Source: Cercis canadensis
Lineage: Eukaryota; Streptophyta; Magnoliopsida; Fabales; Fabaceae
DNA: 64,000 nt
Assembly: GCA_003255065.1 (NCBI GenBank)
Contig: QAOA01001539.1
Location: 197,932-261,931, forward strand
Direction: 5' to 3'
Shown: in pieces, positions 60,156 to 64,000 of the stretch
Position numbering within the stretch: position 1 is the stretch's first letter
Layout: every line of letters begins with the position of its first letter
The notes under the pieces: model-generated
The model's input: the letters and a program-made list of their open reading frames with translations, nothing else
Databases searched by the model: none
Told to the model about the DNA's origin: nothing
Program-made: the position numbers and the translations under genes

Positions 60156-60163
60156 TATATAAA
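60156..60163 (+). promoter_or_regulatory. TATA box of the ZIP gene
   Basis: TATATAAA, 81 bp before the ATG. Transcription would start near 60190, leaving a short leader of about 45 nt, which is normal for a plant gene. Confidence 0.7.
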
Positions 60164-60236
60164 GAAGCTCTTATCAAACTCTGAGCCAAACAAAATAAAA
60201 ATTGCAGTGGGTAGTGACCTTGAATTGTAAGATCCA

Positions 60237-62951
60237 ATGGCCACTTCAGTTTGTTTTCTCAAGTTTATCTTTGTCTTCCTCATCCTCATCACACTTCTGA
60301 CTCCTCAAACTATGGCTGATTGTGAGAGTGAGTCCACCGATAGCTGCAACAATAAAGCCAAAGCTTTACCTCTTAAAATCATAGCCATCTTTGCCATTTT
60401 AATCACTAGCATGATTGGTGTGTGCTTACCCTTAATTTCACGTTCAGTTCCAGCCCTAAGCCCTGAAAACAACTTGTTCATAATCGTCAAGTGCTTCGCG
60501 GCTGGTATTATTCTTGGAACTGGCTTCATGCATGTGCTACCTGATTCCTTCGACATGTTGTGGTCTGATTGCTTGAAAGAGAATCCATGGCATAATTTCC
60601 CGTTTTCGGGACTCTTCGCTATGTTCTCGGCAATAATCACACTTATGGTGGATTCTATGGCCACTAGTATCTATAGCAAGAAGAGTAGAGCAGGAGTTAT
60701 ACCAGCAGAAAGCAACCATGGAGGTGGGAATGATCAAGAGACTGGTGCTGCCAATTTTGGGCATTTCCATGGCCATGGCCACCAGCACCATCATGAGGTC
60801 AAGGCTGAAGCTGGAGACTCACAACTTCTGCGGTATCGTGTAGTTGCCATGGTAACATTTCTTAACTCTCGTAATCTCATTATTATTTATTAGAGAGCAT
60901 GCTATATAGCGCGATTGAAGTGAGTTGGTTGAAAATTTGGAATGTAATACATCATTTTACAGTTGCTTAGTACTTTTTTAAAATAAAATAAAATAAGAAA
61001 AATGGTATTCATTAATTATTATAACATTTTTTATTAGTTTTTAGAGTAAAACCCCTTTTTAGTCCCTGAATTATTCAGTGATTGACAAGTTAGTCCTCCA
61101 AAAATGTTCGCTGACAATTTCGTCCTTGAATTATGGTTCCGTACGACAAATTAGTCCTCGAATTATATTCGCTGACAATTTAGTTCTCGAATTATGGTTT
61201 CATACGATAAATTAGTCCTCGAATTAATCCTCAATTGAGGACTAATTTGTCGTACGGAACCATAATTCGAGGACTAAATTGTCAGCGAAAATTTTTCGAT
61301 GACTAATTTGTCGTACAGAACCATAATTTGAGGACGAAATTGTCAGTGAACATTTTTGGGGGACTAACTTGTCCATCGTTGAATTTTTCAGGGACCAAAA
61401 AGGGATTTTACTGTAGTTTTTATATTGTGTACATCTGGATATTTTTTTTTAAAAAAAAAAAGAAGTCAGAGGTGAGATGAGGTTATATATATAATAAATA
61501 TAAAATAACTCGAGGTGAGGTTCAAAACCTTATCCAAGATGATTGACTAAAACTATATTATTTATTTGAAGTTATTTATACAAATGAGATTGTTTTAATT
61601 AAAATATAATTTCACAAACATATAAAATTAATCTCGTTGTTTCGTAATTAGAGTTATTCTTAAGGTCTTGTTATTTGGTAAATAGCAGTACCAAAAGAGA
61701 AAAAAGGGAGATAATTTTTTTTTTATCCTGTTATTTGGTAAATAGAGTGACTCTTAAGGTTTCGCTATGTACTAAACAACATTTGACAAATAAGCCCCTT
61801 ATCCAACCCAAGGACACTCTAGGTCAAATATTTTATTTTTATTATTATTATGTTGTGCGCAAGGTAATCTAGTGAGAAACAATATAAACAAATAGTTTAT
61901 AGCTTGACGCTCTTAATTAATTATATAAGTTTGTGTACGGACTATAGGATAGTAATAAAACATAAATTATTGATTAGTTTGCTTATAGCATATGCTTACC
62001 AAACAGCTTGTCTCACATGGTACTGTTCTCAAAACTTAGATATTTTGTGTTTAAATTTCAAGTTAGTAACTAACATTTTTTTTTTTTTAAAAAAAAAAAA
62101 CCTTGCATATAATTGATTGAATGAGAATATAGACATAGTTGGATAGTTGTTGTTCTTGGGTTAGTGAACATGAGCACTATCTTAGCTTATGTGGCGTGGT
62201 TTTTTTTTTTCTTTTTTTGAATTGTTGAGAAAGGGATCGAGTTTGAAACTGTGCTTGATGCAGGTGTTAGAATTGGGAATTGTTGTTCACTCTGTTGTGA
62301 TAGGACTTTCCCTGGGAGCCTCAAATAACACATGCTCAATAAAAGGTCTTATAGCTGCCCTTTGCTTCCATCAAATGTTTGAAGGCATGGGCCTTGGTGG
62401 ATGCATTCTCCAGGTAATAACACATACCCACATCTGTATGCACTTCATTTTAATATACACAAACTTTTTGTCACAATATTCCACTATCCATACCATTTTA
62501 CAGAATAATCCGAATTTAACTCGTTCTACTGAAAAAAATTTCAGTCAAACTCATATATATTGTGACACATTGTAATTTGTGAATTTATCATTTCTCTGTA
62601 ATGTGATAGCACAGAACTCACAACTTCCCAATTCTTATCTAACAGGCTGAGTACAAGTTCTTGAAGAAAGCTGTGATGGTGTTTTTCTTCTCAGTTACTA
62701 CCCCATTTGGAATTGCCTTAGGAATTGCAATGTCCACTACCTACAAAGAGAACAGCCCAAGTGCACTAATCACAGTGGGATTGCTTAACGCATCATCTGC
62801 TGGTCTTTTGATCTACATGGCTTTGGTTGACCTTCTAGCTGCTGATTTCCTGGGTCAGAGGCTACAGGGTAGCATCAAGCTTCAAATAAAATCTTACATA
62901 GCTGTGTTTTTGGGTGCTGGTGGCATGTCTCTCATGGCAAGATGGGCCTGA
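60237..62951 (+). CDS. IRT1: ZIP-family Fe2+/Zn2+ transporter, IRT1 clade
   Basis: Three exons: 60237-60851, 62264-62413 and 62646-62951, all GT-AG with introns in phase 0, giving 356 residues (family about 340-370). Residues 1-27 form a signal peptide. Membrane helices are seen near 45-67, 78-100 and 121-145. The variable loop has the His-rich metal-binding run [11 protein letters not shown] (176-186). Helix 4 (about 206-225) carries the ZIP signature with H214, S215 and G219, and helix 5 carries H241 and E245 in [11 protein letters not shown]; these residues line the metal path. The C-terminal half, with [32 protein letters not shown] and a final MARWA, closely follows Arabidopsis IRT1. The family imports iron, zinc and other divalent metals across the plasma membrane, mostly in roots under iron shortage. 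IRT1, IRT2, ZIP8 and ZIP10 are close paralogues, so the exact orthologue is uncertain. Intact frame; intron 1 holds a MITE. Confidence 0.93.
61044..61413. mobile_element. Foldback MITE in intron 1 of the ZIP gene
   Basis: 370 bp and almost fully palindromic; the arms share GACAATTTAGTCCTCGAATT-like and CGTACGACAAATTAGTCC-like stretches. Flanked by an exact 9-bp duplication TAGTTTTTA at 61035-61043 and 61414-61422. Ends GAGTAAAACCCC and GGGATTTTACTG. The duplication size suggests a Mutator-like source. As part of the pre-mRNA it would form a long hairpin, a possible small-RNA source. Confidence 0.85.
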
Positions 62952-63722
62952 TTTAATTTCCCTTATAAATTTAAAGTGAAACACTCTCCTCAATGTTGGA
63001 AAGTGCCAACATGTTATGTGATGTTTCCACAAGTTGATATGAAAGTCTCCCATGCTTTTCTAGTAATAAGCCCATGTGCATATCTCCCTCCTTTCTTGAT
63101 ATGTTTGACCAAACAAAGAAAGGGATACTTCCTCCACCAACTTCTCTACCATTCTCCCAAAATTATTATATGGCCACTCTCTTTCTTGATATGTTTTCTA
63201 GTATTAAGCCCATGTGCTTTGTTGTTACGGAAATTTCCCTTTTATTGACAATTATAGCCATTACATAAGATTATTTTTAGTGGCAAGAAGTTGTCAACAA
63301 CAATAACCACTAAGTGTGACTCAGTACCAATCTATATTATTATATCCGAAAAGTCATTTTAATTAGTGATGTAATCCTATATATAGGAAATATTGTCAAT
63401 TTAATTAGAGCATAAGTAAAGTAGAGATCAAAGTTATTAAACCATTAATTAGTTCACTGGTTGAACCATATATTTAATTAATAATTAGAAATACTTTCAA
63501 ATTAGCTAAGCAATTATAGTAAATAAAATAATTAATGAAAAATACATTATATAATAACTAAAATTCATAAATTAGCTATTACAATATTATCTTAAGAATA
63601 TATAGCATGGGTATAAAATTGAGAGAACTTTTCCTATCCTAATTACCTACCCATTTTTTTTTTAATTCTCAATAATTATCACCTTTCATGACCCGGCAAC
63701 CATATGCACTATATTTTTGCTG
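62952..63722. other. 3' flank of the ZIP gene
   Basis: Contains two short near-repeats, TTTCTAGTAATAAGCCCATG (63057) and TTTCTAGTATTAAGCCCATG (63196), and two copies of CTTTCTTGATATGTTT. No further gene is visible. Confidence 0.5.
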
Positions 63723-64000
63723 AAATGGGCCCATATACATCACCAAGTTTACTTTTTCGTTTTAATGATATTTTAAATGAAGATACTTAATTTGTTGATG
63801 ACAGTAGCATTATATTCTTGTCCTATTGTCGGTCTTAGCAGCATGATCCATTCAATCGTAAATCTTTCTTTTTTCGAAAATTATTCATAGGTTCTACATT
63901 TTAGAGGTATTTGACAAAAAAGTACTAAAAGAATCTTATTTCTAATTAGGTTCCTAAGACAATGAAAAAAAACCAAAATACTCTTAAAAGTGGTGTTCGG
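63723..64000. other. Copy of the ZIP upstream flank at the right edge
   Basis: 63723-63848 aligns with 59095-59222, sharing for example GAAGATACTT, GTTGATGACA/GTGGATGACA, AGCATTATAT and GCATGATCCAT. The rest to the end is AT-rich with no gene. Confidence 0.6.

Noticed and set aside
1-64000. CRISPR arrays, operons, bacterial genes, rRNA or organelle DNA
   Set aside because: None seen. Repeats lack regular spacers, genes are spliced and isolated, and no rRNA or plastid sequence was recognised. No intact tRNA gene was found, only tRNA-derived SINE pieces.

Overview
The window looks like eudicot plant nuclear DNA. It is AT-rich, has long homopolymers and microsatellites, and carries plant-type mobile elements: Ty1/copia LTR elements primed by initiator tRNA-Met, CACTA/EnSpm, hAT, Mutator-type MITEs, tRNA-derived SINEs and an L1-type LINE tail. 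Both spliced host genes have close relatives that I recognise in Arabidopsis. The species cannot be fixed from the sequence. Five isolated Ns, four of them flanked by near-identical direct copies, show that this is a draft assembly.

Layout. 1-1520 is featureless AT-rich DNA. 1526-6623 is a Ty1/copia element with 440-bp LTRs. 6799-13442 is a second, unrelated copia element with 197-bp LTRs and an exact CATAG target duplication. Its reverse transcriptase region holds a 1,766-bp solo LTR of a larger element (10317-12082, exact TCAAC duplication). 14430-16056 is a 1.6-kb CACTA element. 16060-27180 is gene-poor DNA with a LINE tail, SINE-like pieces and MITE-like foldbacks.

The first intact host gene is at 28282-29552: three exons, 325 residues, a RING E3 ligase of the BOI type, behind a promoter rich in ACGT motifs. 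From about 30 to 50 kb no gene is visible. This stretch is sown with MITEs (several with 8- or 9-bp target duplications that can be read directly), a tRNA-derived SINE family, three copies of a 71-bp mini-LTR and a 245-bp tandem duplication. 50680-56986 is a second, larger CACTA element with a decayed TNP2-type transposase gene, split by a 1,266-bp hAT-like element. A third CACTA end lies alone at 58420.

The second intact host gene is at 60237-62951: three exons, 356 residues, a ZIP metal transporter of the IRT1 clade with a TATA box and a foldback MITE in intron 1. Similar sequence about 1.1 kb upstream of this gene and again 0.8 kb downstream suggests the left edge of a tandem ZIP duplication continuing past the right end of the window.

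The two host genes are not functionally coupled in any way the sequence shows. One is a nuclear/cytosolic ubiquitin ligase and the other a plasma-membrane or vesicular metal carrier. The main story is nested transposon history between two isolated genes. No convincing undescribed molecular system was found. The strongest leads are the tandem ZIP duplication, the related CACTA group, the dated nestings and the small non-autonomous families listed in the findings.
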